From Comamonadaceae bacterium UBA2121 (GTDB lineage Bacteria > Pseudomonadota > Gammaproteobacteria > Burkholderiales > Burkholderiaceae_C), in the NCBI GenBank assembly GCA_002331385.1, contig DCYB01000014.1:1-64000 (forward strand): a stretch of 64,000 nt of DNA. Direction: 5' to 3'. Below, piece after piece: positions 17,425-25,658 of the stretch (positions are counted from its first letter, which is position 1; each line of letters opens with the position of its first letter). The position numbers and the translations under genes are program-made. The notes beneath the pieces are model-generated. The model was not told the origin of the DNA, did no database searches, and saw nothing but the letters and a program-made list of their open reading frames with translations.

Positions 17425-18210
17425 ATGTTGAAGAAGTCTCTTACCGCTCTGGCTCTGGCCGCTTTTGCGCTGGGCGCGCACGCTGCCGACGTCCTGAAGG
17501 CCGGCGCCACCGCCGTGCCCCACGCGGAAATCCTGAATTTCGTGAAGCCCCAACTGAAGGCAGAGGGCGTGGATCTGCAGATCAAGGAGTTCAGCGACTA
17601 CGTGCAGCCCAATGCCGCCGTGGAAGACAAGCAGCTCGACGTGAACTTCTTCCAGCACAAGCCCTATCTGGACAGCTACAACAAGGACCGCAAGACCTCG
17701 CTGGTGGAAGTGCCTAGCGGCAAAGTGCACGTGGAGCCGTTTGGCGCGTATTCCAGCAAGATCAAGAACATCAACGACCTGAAGACGGGCGCTACCATCG
17801 CCATTCCGAATGACCCGTCCAATGGCGGTCGCGCCCTGATCCTGCTGGCCAAGCAAGGCCTGATCGAGTTGAAGGATCCCAAGAGCCTGACGCCCACGCC
17901 GCTCGACGTGGTGAAGAACCCCAAGAAGATCAAGTTCAAGGAACTCGAAGCCCCGCTGCTGCCGCGCGCCCTGGCCGATGTGGATGTGGCCCTGATCAAC
18001 ACCAACTACGCCATCGAAGCCAAGCTGAACCCGACCAAGGATGCGCTGTTCATTGAAGGCGCGGATTCGCCCTACACCAACATCGTCGTGTCCCGCAGCG
18101 ATCGCGCCAACGATCCGCTCATCGGCAAGCTGATGAAGGCCCTGCACTCGCCCGAAGTGAAGAAGTTCATCCAGGACAAGTACAAGGGTGCCGTGGTTCC
18201 TGCATTCTGA
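17425..18210 (+). CDS. metQ: MetQ/NlpA-type amino-acid binding protein
   Basis: A 261-residue periplasmic solute-binding protein of the methionine-uptake (NlpA) family: KAGATAVPHAEIL at the N-terminus, VNFFQHKPYLDSYN, then NDPSNGGRALILL. The signal peptide (LALAAFALGAHA, cleaved about residue 20) has no lipobox cysteine, so the protein appears soluble and not a lipoprotein. No metN or metI gene is next to it, so it must work with a transporter encoded elsewhere. The start at 17425 follows AAGGATCAG. Methionine as ligand is by family only. Confidence 0.82.
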   Translation: MLKKSLTALALAAFALGAHAADVLKAGATAVPHAEILNFVKPQLKAEGVDLQIKEFSDYVQPNAAVEDKQLDVNFFQHKPYLDSYNKDRKTSLVEVPSGKVHVEPFGAYSSKIKNINDLKTGATIAIPNDPSNGGRALILLAKQGLIELKDPKSLTPTPLDVVKNPKKIKFKELEAPLLPRALADVDVALINTNYAIEAKLNPTKDALFIEGADSPYTNIVVSRSDRANDPLIGKLMKALHSPEVKKFIQDKYKGAVVPAF

Positions 18211-18253
18211 TGCAACGGGGGGGGTGACAGCCTCCCGCACAACCCATAAAAAA

Positions 18254-18280
18254 AGCGCCGCATTTGCGGCGCTTTTTTTA
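18254..18280. terminator. bidirectional terminator
   Basis: AGCGCCGC (18254-18261) pairs with GCGGCGCT (18266-18273), flanked by an A-run on the left and T7 on the right. It serves the convergent MetQ-type and argO genes. Confidence 0.9.
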
Positions 18281-18333
18281 TGTGCGGCCTTCGCCTTCTG
18301 CGGCGCAAGCCCTCCAGGCTGTTGGCGTGCGCC

Positions 18334-18963
18334 TCACAGCCCTTGCCAGACCCACCACGCCAGCACGAACATCATCGCGCCGGTCAGGGTGTCCAGCACG
18401 CGCCAGGCGCGCGGATTGGCAAACACGCCCTGCAGCTTGCGTCCGGCAAAGGCCAACACCACAAACCACGTCAGGCTGGCACATGCGGCGCCCACGACAA
18501 AGATCCACTTGAGCGCACCATCCTGCTGCGCGCCGATGGAGCCGATCAGCACCACCGTGTCCAGATACACATGCGGGTTGGCCAGTGTGAGCACCGCCAA
18601 TGCGGACAACACGCCGAGCAGGCTGCGCTCCGTTTTGCCGCCTGCGGCCTCCAGTTTGTTGTCAGGCGCAAAGAAGGCACGATGCCAGGCAAACAAACCG
18701 TACGCGAGCAAAAACAGCACGCCGCCCAGCGTGAGATAGCGCGCCAGCGTGGGGGAACTGCCAAGAATTGCGGCCATGCCCGCCACGCCCACGGCGACGA
18801 GCAAAGCGTCGCTCACCACACACCAGATGACGCACGCGCGCACATGTTGGCCCTGCACCGCCTGCCGCAAGACATACAGGTTTTGCGCGCCGATGGAGAC
18901 GATGAGAGACAGGCAGACGGTAAAGCCTGCGAGCCACGAAGAAGATGCTGCCGAGTTCCACAT
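18334..18963 (-). CDS. argO: LysE/ArgO-family amino-acid exporter
   Basis: A 209-residue membrane protein with about six hydrophobic segments. The family signature SIGAQNLYVLRQ appears early (about 23-34) and LTLANPHVYLDTV lies in the middle. Relatives export basic amino acids such as arginine or lysine. It is divergent from an ArgP-type LysR regulator across 69 bp with a perfect palindrome, the standard exporter-regulator arrangement of this family. Confidence 0.88.
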   Translation of the reverse strand: MWNSAASSSWLAGFTVCLSLIVSIGAQNLYVLRQAVQGQHVRACVIWCVVSDALLVAVGVAGMAAILGSSPTLARYLTLGGVLFLLAYGLFAWHRAFFAPDNKLEAAGGKTERSLLGVLSALAVLTLANPHVYLDTVVLIGSIGAQQDGALKWIFVVGAACASLTWFVVLAFAGRKLQGVFANPRAWRVLDTLTGAMMFVLAWWVWQGL

Positions 18964-18989
18964 GGCCTTGATTTTCGGCGTTGGCGATA

Positions 18990-19005
18990 TTTAAGTACAC
19001 TTAAA
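18990..19005. promoter_or_regulatory. palindromic operator between argO and argP
   Basis: TTTAAGTACACTTAAA is a perfect 16-base palindrome centred in the 69-bp divergent spacer. LysR proteins favour such dyads; binding by the neighbouring ArgP is inferred. Confidence 0.6.
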
Positions 19006-19032
19006 ACATCTAAACCAAATGAAGCAACGCTA

Positions 19033-19932
19033 ATGCTGGACTACGCCGGACTCGAAGCACTGGCTGCCGTCGTGCGCGAGGGCAGCTTTGAACGCGCTGC
19101 ACGCAAGTTGCACGTCACGCCCTCGGCGGTCTCACAGCGCATCAAGCAACTGGAAGAGCGCGTGGGGCAGGTTCTGGTGCTGCGCGGCACGCCCTGCACC
19201 GGCACCGAGGCAGGACGGCGCCTGTGCCTGCATGTAGAACAAGTGGCCTTGCTGGAAAACGAACTGCGGCGCAGCAACCCGGATCTGCTGCCGGATACGC
19301 CCATTCCCACCCTCAAGCTGGCAGTGAATGCCGATTCGCTCTCCACCTGGTTCATGGATGCGATGGCGGAATTCACCGCGGGCAGCAACGAGCTGCTGGA
19401 TTTGCGCATCGACGATCAGGACCACACGGCGCAACGTCTGCGCGAGGGCGAGGTGATCGCCGCCGTTACCGCGACGAGCGCGTCCATTGCGGGCTGCAAT
19501 ACATGGCCATTGGGCACCATGCGCTACGTCGCAGCAGCCAGCCCCGGCTTTGTCGCGCAGTACTTTGCATCGGGCGTCACGCCGCACACGCTGGCGCATG
19601 CACCCATCATGACCTATGACCGCAACGACAAACTGCAGGACCGCTGGATGCACCACCACGCGCTGCACCAGTCGCGCGCCGCACCGCCGCGGCATTTCAT
19701 CCCGTCCAACTATGGTTATGTGCGCGCCTGTGAAGTGGGCATGGGCTGGGGGATGCATCCCATTGTGCTGATCGAGCAGCAACTGGAACAAGGCTCGCTC
19801 GTCGAACTGGTTGCCAACACGCCGCTGGATGTCGCCATGTATTGGGCCCATCCGCGCAGCGCCCAAGCCACGCTGGAGCGCCTCACGACCTGCGTGATCG
19901 CCGCAGCGCGTCGGTGGCTTGAGCCGATCTGA
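19033..19932 (+). CDS. argP: LysR-family regulator ArgP
   Basis: A 299-residue LysR-type regulator. The winged helix-turn-helix is at about 3-60 (EGSFERAARKLHVTPSAVSQRIKQL), with an effector-binding domain from about 90. The start at 19033 gives the usual family N-terminus MLDYAGLEALAAVV. It most likely senses arginine or lysine and activates the divergent exporter gene. A longer open frame upstream runs through the exporter on the other strand and is not used. Confidence 0.9.
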   Translation: MLDYAGLEALAAVVREGSFERAARKLHVTPSAVSQRIKQLEERVGQVLVLRGTPCTGTEAGRRLCLHVEQVALLENELRRSNPDLLPDTPIPTLKLAVNADSLSTWFMDAMAEFTAGSNELLDLRIDDQDHTAQRLREGEVIAAVTATSASIAGCNTWPLGTMRYVAAASPGFVAQYFASGVTPHTLAHAPIMTYDRNDKLQDRWMHHHALHQSRAAPPRHFIPSNYGYVRACEVGMGWGMHPIVLIEQQLEQGSLVELVANTPLDVAMYWAHPRSAQATLERLTTCVIAAARRWLEPI

Positions 19933-20863
19933 TCGGAGATTCCCCTGTGGCTGGAAGCGGCGGCACGGCACCGTCTGCTGCTGGCAATTTCAACGGATGC
20001 ATTGAAACGCTGCGCCAAAGAGCAGCCGGCACGGCCCATGACACCGGAGTTGCGCAAACGAGGTTCCTTGCTTCGACTGTCGCAACCGCGTATGCCATGA
20101 CGCACGCCCTTCCCATACTTTGATGGCTTGATTGGCGTCACGCAGGGCCGTGCCGGATACTCCCCTCCCTCTACCCAACCGATAGACCGCAGCGCAGACG
20201 CGCTGTCGTGGAATGCTGGATTTGGACCGTGTCCCGTTGGCATATGCGCATGGCAGAAAGCAGGTCCACGTGCCGCTTCCGCCATAGGCTGCGCCGGAAA
20301 GTCGTTTTCTGAATCAGGAATGTCAAGAACGACGCGGCGCTTGCACTGTCCTGAAAATGCGTCGAGAACAAGCGCGCAGACGGCGCGGGATGTGCCTCAC
20401 GAAGCTGCGCCGATGGATGCACAAGGCCGATGGCGACACGGATACTGGCAATCATGTTTGTCCCTCGTTATGTTTCGTTATGCAGGAAGCCAAGACTGCG
20501 AACAGTCAAACGGTTTGAAGAGTAAAGGCTCAAACCAACCCGCAGTGCGACCAAGATCAACATACGCACGGAACTTCCCGCTCTCGAATCATTTACAGAA
20601 AATTCCGAAAAACCTTTGCATCTGGATGCACTTCGGCGTGCGTGGATGGTTCGGAGTTCCGAACTGGAACAAGGACGATTTGTCCCGCATGTCAATGCAA
20701 GCCAAAGCGTAAACTGTCATTCGATTGACAAAGCTTGAAGCACTGGGTCAAAGCCCGTGCGATATTCGGCACCATTCTGCGAAATCGCTGGCGAACCCTG
20801 CGTGGCCCGGCCGTCCAAGCGACACCTCCAACCCTGTCAGATCCGATTCACGGCACCTCCAAC
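19933..20863. other. long gap without a recognisable gene, with several small palindromes
   Basis: About 930 bp between argP and the globin gene. Open frames here have no recognisable similarity and poor codon use. Visible elements are TCAAAC (20506-20511), GTTTGA (20513-20518) and TCAAACC (20530-20536), which form two overlapping dyads; TGCATC/GATGCA at 20617-20630; GTTCGGA/TCCGAAC at 20649-20664; and TGTCA/TGACA at 20715-20730. They may be operators for the globin gene, or the region may hold a small RNA or a decayed gene. Confidence 0.5.
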
Positions 20864-21310
20864 ATGCTGCACACCACAGAAGGCGAACACTCCCTCATCA
20901 GCCCGGAAACGCTGGCACAACTGGTACAGGACTTCTACGCAGATGTGCGCAAGGATCCGTTGCTGGGACCTGTGTTCGAGCGCGAAATTGGCGATCAATG
21001 GGACGCCCACCTCGTGCGCATGGTGGATTTCTGGAGCACGGTCATGCTGGGCACACGCAAGTTTCGCGGCAACCTCGTGCATCGGCACATGCAATTGCCC
21101 GATGTGACGCCCGAGCATTTCAACGCCTGGATCCAGCTTTGGGCCAAACACACCACTGACCGCTTCGACAGCCACACCACCTACAAGCTTCGCCGCGTGG
21201 CGTACGACATCGGCAGGCAACTGTTTCAGGCGTATTTCGATACCCCATCCAGCCGCCGTGCCGAGCACGCCGCAGAACACGCGCGCCAGCAAGCCGACGC
21301 GCTCGCATAA
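20864..21310 (+). CDS. group III truncated haemoglobin
   Basis: A 148-residue globin of the truncated group III type. It has FYADVRKDPLLGPVF near the N-terminus, the WDAHLVRMVDFWSTVMLG block (about 46-63), and RGNLVHRHMQLP, in which H75 is the probable proximal haem ligand. The C-terminus is an Ala/Glu/Arg helix. Such proteins bind O2 or NO and are often expressed in low oxygen. The start at 20864 is the family-like ATG, but the ribosome site is weak. Confidence 0.85.
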   Translation: MLHTTEGEHSLISPETLAQLVQDFYADVRKDPLLGPVFEREIGDQWDAHLVRMVDFWSTVMLGTRKFRGNLVHRHMQLPDVTPEHFNAWIQLWAKHTTDRFDSHTTYKLRRVAYDIGRQLFQAYFDTPSSRRAEHAAEHARQQADALA

Positions 21311-21343
21311 CACCGCGCCGCGCCGCGCGCCGGTCCAGGGGCG

Positions 21344-21571
21344 CTAACCGCCCTGCGCCAGCCTGGCCTTCAACGGCACGAGCAGTTCGCTCAGACCGTT
21401 GTGATCGATCTCGAACATCAACTCCAGCAATTGACCGATGCGGCCTTGCGGAAAGCCCTCGCGCGCAAACCAGTGCAGATAGTTGGCAGGCAGATCGGCA
21501 ATCACCGTGCCCTGGTGTTTGCCAAACGGCATCGGTGTGGTCAGCAGGAGTTCGAGATCTTCAGCTTTCAC
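21344..21571 (-). CDS. DUF3820 protein, 75 aa
   Basis: A small protein with the DUF3820 signature TPMPFGKHQGTVIADLPANY followed by LHWFAREGFPQG and ends with NGLSELL. I use the GTG start at 21571, which sits 9 bases after AAGGA, instead of a longer frame. Some relatives are called quorum-sensing-regulated virulence factors, but no activity is known. It is last in a same-strand set with a Bug protein and an amidase, 46 bp after the Bug stop. Confidence 0.82.
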   Translation of the reverse strand: MKAEDLELLLTTPMPFGKHQGTVIADLPANYLHWFAREGFPQGRIGQLLELMFEIDHNGLSELLVPLKARLAQGG

Positions 21572-21617
21572 GCGAAAACGTCCTTTTTGTGGTGGTGCGG
21601 ACGGCCGGCTCAGTGGC

Positions 21618-22607
21618 TCAGTCTGCGCGAATACCCGCGCGCGCCGCCACGGCACGCATTTGCGGTTGTTCCTTTTCCACGCGCGCAAGCAAGTCCTTGC
21701 CATTGGTCCACAAGGGGTTGAGGCCCACTTCAATCAGCCGTTTGCGCAGCGCGGGCTCGGCCATGCTCTCCTTGAGCACGCGCTCGATTTTCGCAGAGAC
21801 GTCGGGCGACATGCCCGCCGGTCCCAACAAGGCAAACCACGCCTCGGCAGAAAAGCCCGGATAGCCACTTTCGGCCATCGTGGGCACATCCGGCAGCAAG
21901 GGCTCGCGGCGCTCGCCCAGCGACGCAATCGCGCGCAGCTTGCCCGAACGCAGTTGCGGTGCCGCCGCCACGGCCGAATCCACCGCTACCGGCACCTGCC
22001 CGCCCATCACCGCCGTCAGGCTCTGCGAACTGCCGTTGAACGGCACGTGCGTCATGCGCGTGCCCAGCGCAGCTTGCATCAGTTCCGCACCAAAGTGGGC
22101 GGACGATCCCGAGCCGAAGGAAGCATAGCTCAGCGCCCCGCTCTTGCCTTGGGCAACCACGTCGGCCAGTGTCTTCACGCTGGAGCCGGGATGCGCCACG
22201 ACGACCAGCCCCATGTTGGCAACCGAGCCGAGCATGGTGAATCCCTTGATCGGGTCATAGGGAAGCGATTGGCGAATGGCCGCATTGAGCGTGAGCGTGC
22301 TGTTGGAGCCAAGGAGCAACGTGTAGCCATCCGCAGGCGCCTTGGCCACCATGGCCGCCGCCACCATCGTGCCCGCGCCGGGCTTGTTTTCTACCACCAC
22401 CGACTGACCGAGTTTTTCACCCATCGTCGTGGCGAGCAGGCGCCCCAGAATATCGGTCGCGCCACCTGCGGCGAACGGCACCACCAGCTTGATCGGACGC
22501 TGTGGATAGTCCGTCTGCGCCCACGCGCTGGCTCCGGTGGATGCCAGCGCCAACGCGCCCGCAGTTGCCGCGAGGGACTTCAGAAAAAACTGGCGAGTCA
22601 TGGCCAT
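21618..22607 (-). CDS. Bug/TctC-family periplasmic binding protein
   Basis: A 329-residue tripartite-tricarboxylate receptor. Twin-Arg is absent; a normal signal (SLAATAGALALASTGASAWA) precedes YPQRPIKLVVPFAAGGATD. The conserved KPGAGTMVAA and GSGSSAHFGAELM blocks are present. A good AAGGAGT site fixes the start. No TctA/TctB membrane genes are nearby, which is common for Bug proteins. It follows the amidase by 78 bp, so the ligand may be related to the amidase substrate; this is inferred. Confidence 0.88.
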   Translation of the reverse strand: MAMTRQFFLKSLAATAGALALASTGASAWAQTDYPQRPIKLVVPFAAGGATDILGRLLATTMGEKLGQSVVVENKPGAGTMVAAAMVAKAPADGYTLLLGSNSTLTLNAAIRQSLPYDPIKGFTMLGSVANMGLVVVAHPGSSVKTLADVVAQGKSGALSYASFGSGSSAHFGAELMQAALGTRMTHVPFNGSSQSLTAVMGGQVPVAVDSAVAAAPQLRSGKLRAIASLGERREPLLPDVPTMAESGYPGFSAEAWFALLGPAGMSPDVSAKIERVLKESMAEPALRKRLIEVGLNPLWTNGKDLLARVEKEQPQMRAVAARAGIRAD

Positions 22608-22685
22608 GCTTGTACTCCTTGGTTCTTATGAAATGACGTTCAGGCGCGAAGCCGCGTGGCTGCGCGTGAAACGGTGGTGAACTGA

Positions 22686-24161
22686 TTAACCCAACAGGGG
22701 ACTGCGCACACGCGATGCGCCACTGGCCATGTCGTAGGCATGCCCCAGTTGCAGCACACCGAAATCGTCCTGCGTGCGGCCAATGATTTGCAGGCCCGCA
22801 GGCCAGCCCTGCGCATTCGTGCCCACCGGCACCGACAGCGCGGGAAGCCCCGCCATGGTGGCGCCGATCACGGTTTCCATCCAGCGATGGTAGGTGTCCA
22901 TGGCGCGTCCCGCCACAGACTTGGGCCAATCCAGTTCCGCTTCGAACGGAAACACCTGGGCACTGGGCAGTAGCAGTGCCTCGTACCGGGTGTGCATGCG
23001 GCGCAGACACTCATACCACGCCGAGCGCACGCGGGACGCTTCAAACACCTGCATGGCGTCCAAGCCAAGCCCGTGCTGCAGTTCCCACACCGCCTCCGGC
23101 TTGAGCAGCTTGCGCTTGTCCGGGTCCTGATACAAAGCGCGGTTGGTTCCCGCAAACTGGAAGCTGCGCAAATCCAGCCATGCGTGCCACAGGCGCTCGA
23201 AGTCGAAATCGGGCACCACGTGCTCCACGGTCGCGCCCAGGGTCTCGAAGTGGCGCAGCGCCTTCTCGCACAACGCCAGCACACCGGGCTCGATGGGCAA
23301 ATATTCCCCCAGATCACCCAGCCATGCCAGGCGCACGCCGGTGAAGTCCCGCTCCAGCGATGCGCTGAAATCCACATCTAAGCCGCGATGCGTGAGCGGC
23401 AAGCGGTCATCGAATCCGCTGATCACCGACATCAGCAGCGCGAGGTCGGGCACGTTACGTGCCATGGGCCCGGAGACGCTGAATTGCTGCAAGAACGATT
23501 CGTCCGTAGGTCCGTGTGGCACACAGCCCATCGACGTGCGCATGCCAAAGACATGGTTGAACGCGGCGGGCGTGCGCAGCGAGCCCATCATGTCCGAGCC
23601 GTCCGCCACCGGCAGCATGTGCAGCGCAACGCAAACGCCAGCACCGCCACTGCTGCCACCCGCCGAGCGCGAGGGATCGAACGCATTGCGTGTGGTGCCG
23701 TACACCGAGTTGTACGTGTGCCCGCCCAAGCCGAACTCCGGCGAATTGGTCCGGCCGACAAACACCGAGCCTGCTGCGCGCATGCGCTCGAACACCACGG
23801 AGTCGGTCTGCGACACCTGTCCCGCAAAAATGGGAGAGCCTTTGGTGGTGACCATTCCCTTGGCGGGCATGATGTCCTTGGGCGCTTGCGGGAAGCCGTG
23901 CAACACACCCCGGCTGTCGCCGCGCGCCATTTGCGCATCCAGTTCACGCGCTTCGGCCAGCAAGCCGTCGCGCGGCATCGGTGCCACGATGGCGTTGACC
24001 TGCGGATTGAAGCGATCGATTTGCGCCAAGTACGCATCCAGCACCTCCACACACGACACCTCGCGCGCATGGATGGCGCGGGAAAGCGCCGTCGCCGTCA
24101 GTTCCACTATGGTGCCCGTGGTGTTCGCCTCGCTGCCTGCCGATGGGATGTTGCGCTGCAT
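22686..24161 (-). CDS. amidase-signature family amidase
   Basis: A 491-residue amidase. The Ser-cisSer-Lys triad is visible: K95 in PKDIMPAKG, S170 in GGSSGG (168-173) and S194 in GSLRTPA, with the 24-residue spacing between the serines typical of the family. Start at 24161 after CAGGAG; a much longer frame upstream is antisense noise. The substrate cannot be read from sequence. It shares strand and close spacing with a Bug receptor, suggesting uptake and hydrolysis of an amide or ester. Confidence 0.88.
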   Translation of the reverse strand: MQRNIPSAGSEANTTGTIVELTATALSRAIHAREVSCVEVLDAYLAQIDRFNPQVNAIVAPMPRDGLLAEARELDAQMARGDSRGVLHGFPQAPKDIMPAKGMVTTKGSPIFAGQVSQTDSVVFERMRAAGSVFVGRTNSPEFGLGGHTYNSVYGTTRNAFDPSRSAGGSSGGAGVCVALHMLPVADGSDMMGSLRTPAAFNHVFGMRTSMGCVPHGPTDESFLQQFSVSGPMARNVPDLALLMSVISGFDDRLPLTHRGLDVDFSASLERDFTGVRLAWLGDLGEYLPIEPGVLALCEKALRHFETLGATVEHVVPDFDFERLWHAWLDLRSFQFAGTNRALYQDPDKRKLLKPEAVWELQHGLGLDAMQVFEASRVRSAWYECLRRMHTRYEALLLPSAQVFPFEAELDWPKSVAGRAMDTYHRWMETVIGATMAGLPALSVPVGTNAQGWPAGLQIIGRTQDDFGVLQLGHAYDMASGASRVRSPLLG

Positions 24162-24379
24162 GTTGCTCCTGCTGTGGGGTCTTTGTGAATTCGTAGGTCG
24201 CAACACTCTAGGCAATCCCCGGCGTGCATACAACCAACAAAAAATCCAACCATCGTTTCCCAAAACGCAACGCAAAGGTTGCGCGAATTCGCGCCGCCGC
24301 AACGCGCCAGCCAATTGAAAACCGCGCCATGCCCTATGGGCCGGCGCGGAAGGTTGGTGATGGTTGCGTTCGCGCTGGC

Positions 24380-25387
24380 TCAGGCGCGGTGGCGTCGCGG
24401 ACTGAGCGGGTAGGCAGGATCGGTGTAACCCGGCGTGGACGGATGCCCTGGAGCGACGAGCGCGTCCACCAAGCCATCGTCTTCCGGCGTGACCACGTAG
24501 TCGAGCGCGGGGAAATAGTCCTGCCACTGCGCCAGCGTGCGCGGCCCCGCAATCACCGAGCTGATGGCCCGGTGTGCCAACACCCATGCAGTGGCAAATT
24601 GCGCGAGCGTGATGCCACTCTGCTCTGCGTGCAGCTTGAGCTTTTGCGCAATCTGCAGGGACTCTTCGCGAAACTCGGTTTCCGTGATGCGGCGGTCCCC
24701 GCGCGCGGCCCGTGTGCCCTCTTGCGGTGCCTGTCCCGGAAGATACTTGCCTGTCAGCACGCCGCGCGCCACCGGGCTGTAGGAAGTGACGCCCAGCCCG
24801 TAGGTCTCGCAGGCGGGCAGGATTTCTACCTCGGGCATGCGATTGAGCAAGTTGTAATACGGCTGGCACACCACCGGCCCCGGCATGCCGATGCGCCGTG
24901 CGCCATGCACCAACTCGGCAATGCGCCATGCGCGGAAATTGGAGACGCCCCAATAGCGGATCTTGCCCGCACGCAGCAGCGCATCCAGCGCGTACAGCGG
25001 CTCTTCCAGATCCATGCCGTTGAAGTCGCGGTGCAGATAGAGGATGTCGATGTGATCGGTGTTCAGCCGCTTCAGGCTGGCGTCCACTTCACGCATCATC
25101 CAGGTGCGCGAATACTGGCTTTCATTGGGGCGCTCCGACATGCGGTTGCCCAACTTGGTGGCCAGCACCCAATCGTTGCGCTGCCCTTGCAGCAGCTTGC
25201 CCAGCATGGACTCCGACGCGCCGCGCGTATACACGTCTGCCGTGTCGATGTAGTTCACCCCGCGTTCGCGCGCATCGGCAACAATGCGCGCGGCCTCTGC
25301 CTCGTCGGTCTGGTCGCCGAACATCATGGTGCCCAGACACAGCGCGGACACTTTGAGCTGGCTTTTTCCGAGATGACGATAGTGCAT
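24380..25387 (-). CDS. aldo/keto reductase
   Basis: A 335-residue TIM-barrel NADPH-dependent reductase. The catalytic tetrad D48, Y53, K78 and H119 is complete (YIDTADVY, WVLATKLG, LYLHRD), and the N-terminal LCLGTMMFGDQ is family-typical. C-terminal residues bind the 2'-phosphate of NADPH in relatives (SSVIAGPRTLAQ). Lies 42 bp after slyX on the same strand. The substrate is unknown. Confidence 0.9.
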   Translation of the reverse strand: MHYRHLGKSQLKVSALCLGTMMFGDQTDEAEAARIVADARERGVNYIDTADVYTRGASESMLGKLLQGQRNDWVLATKLGNRMSERPNESQYSRTWMMREVDASLKRLNTDHIDILYLHRDFNGMDLEEPLYALDALLRAGKIRYWGVSNFRAWRIAELVHGARRIGMPGPVVCQPYYNLLNRMPEVEILPACETYGLGVTSYSPVARGVLTGKYLPGQAPQEGTRAARGDRRITETEFREESLQIAQKLKLHAEQSGITLAQFATAWVLAHRAISSVIAGPRTLAQWQDYFPALDYVVTPEDDGLVDALVAPGHPSTPGYTDPAYPLSPRRHRA

Positions 25388-25429
25388 GTTTGTCTCCTTG
25401 TAGTGGTCTCGGCAGCGCCCGCCGACACA

Positions 25430-25645
25430 TCAATAGTGCGGTGGCCGCTCGTCCAGCAAACTGCGTGCTGCGCCAGAGTCTCCGGCCTGCGGCACCTGCT
25501 TGCGCAGATCGGCCACCACGCGCAGCAGATCGTCGATCTGCAGCTGCTGGCGGTAGATGGTGAGATTGAGCTGATCCAGCAAATCCTCGGTGAAGCTGGC
25601 CTTGATCTCCAGATCGCTCAGTCGCTGCTCGACGCGCTCGCTCAT
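25430..25645 (-). CDS. slyX: SlyX family protein
   Basis: A 71-residue coiled-coil protein with the SlyX pattern RLSDLEIKASFTEDLLDQLN, RQQLQIDDLLR and the C-terminal PPHY. The start at 25645 is set by AAGGAG 8 bases upstream. Function of SlyX is not established. It follows the aminotransferase gene by 13 bp, so the two are very likely co-transcribed. Confidence 0.88.
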   Translation of the reverse strand: MSERVEQRLSDLEIKASFTEDLLDQLNLTIYRQQLQIDDLLRVVADLRKQVPQAGDSGAARSLLDERPPHY

Positions 25646-25658
25646 GTCACCCTCTCCT

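Noticed and set aside
18280..19032. Long N-terminal extension of argP
   Set aside because: It runs antisense through argO and lacks LysR features; the ATG at 19033 gives the normal length.
20128..20712. 194-codon frame in the argP-globin gap
   Set aside because: Composition is unlike the neighbouring genes, no domain, no ribosome site, and stops and starts overlap the palindromes. Kept as non-coding.
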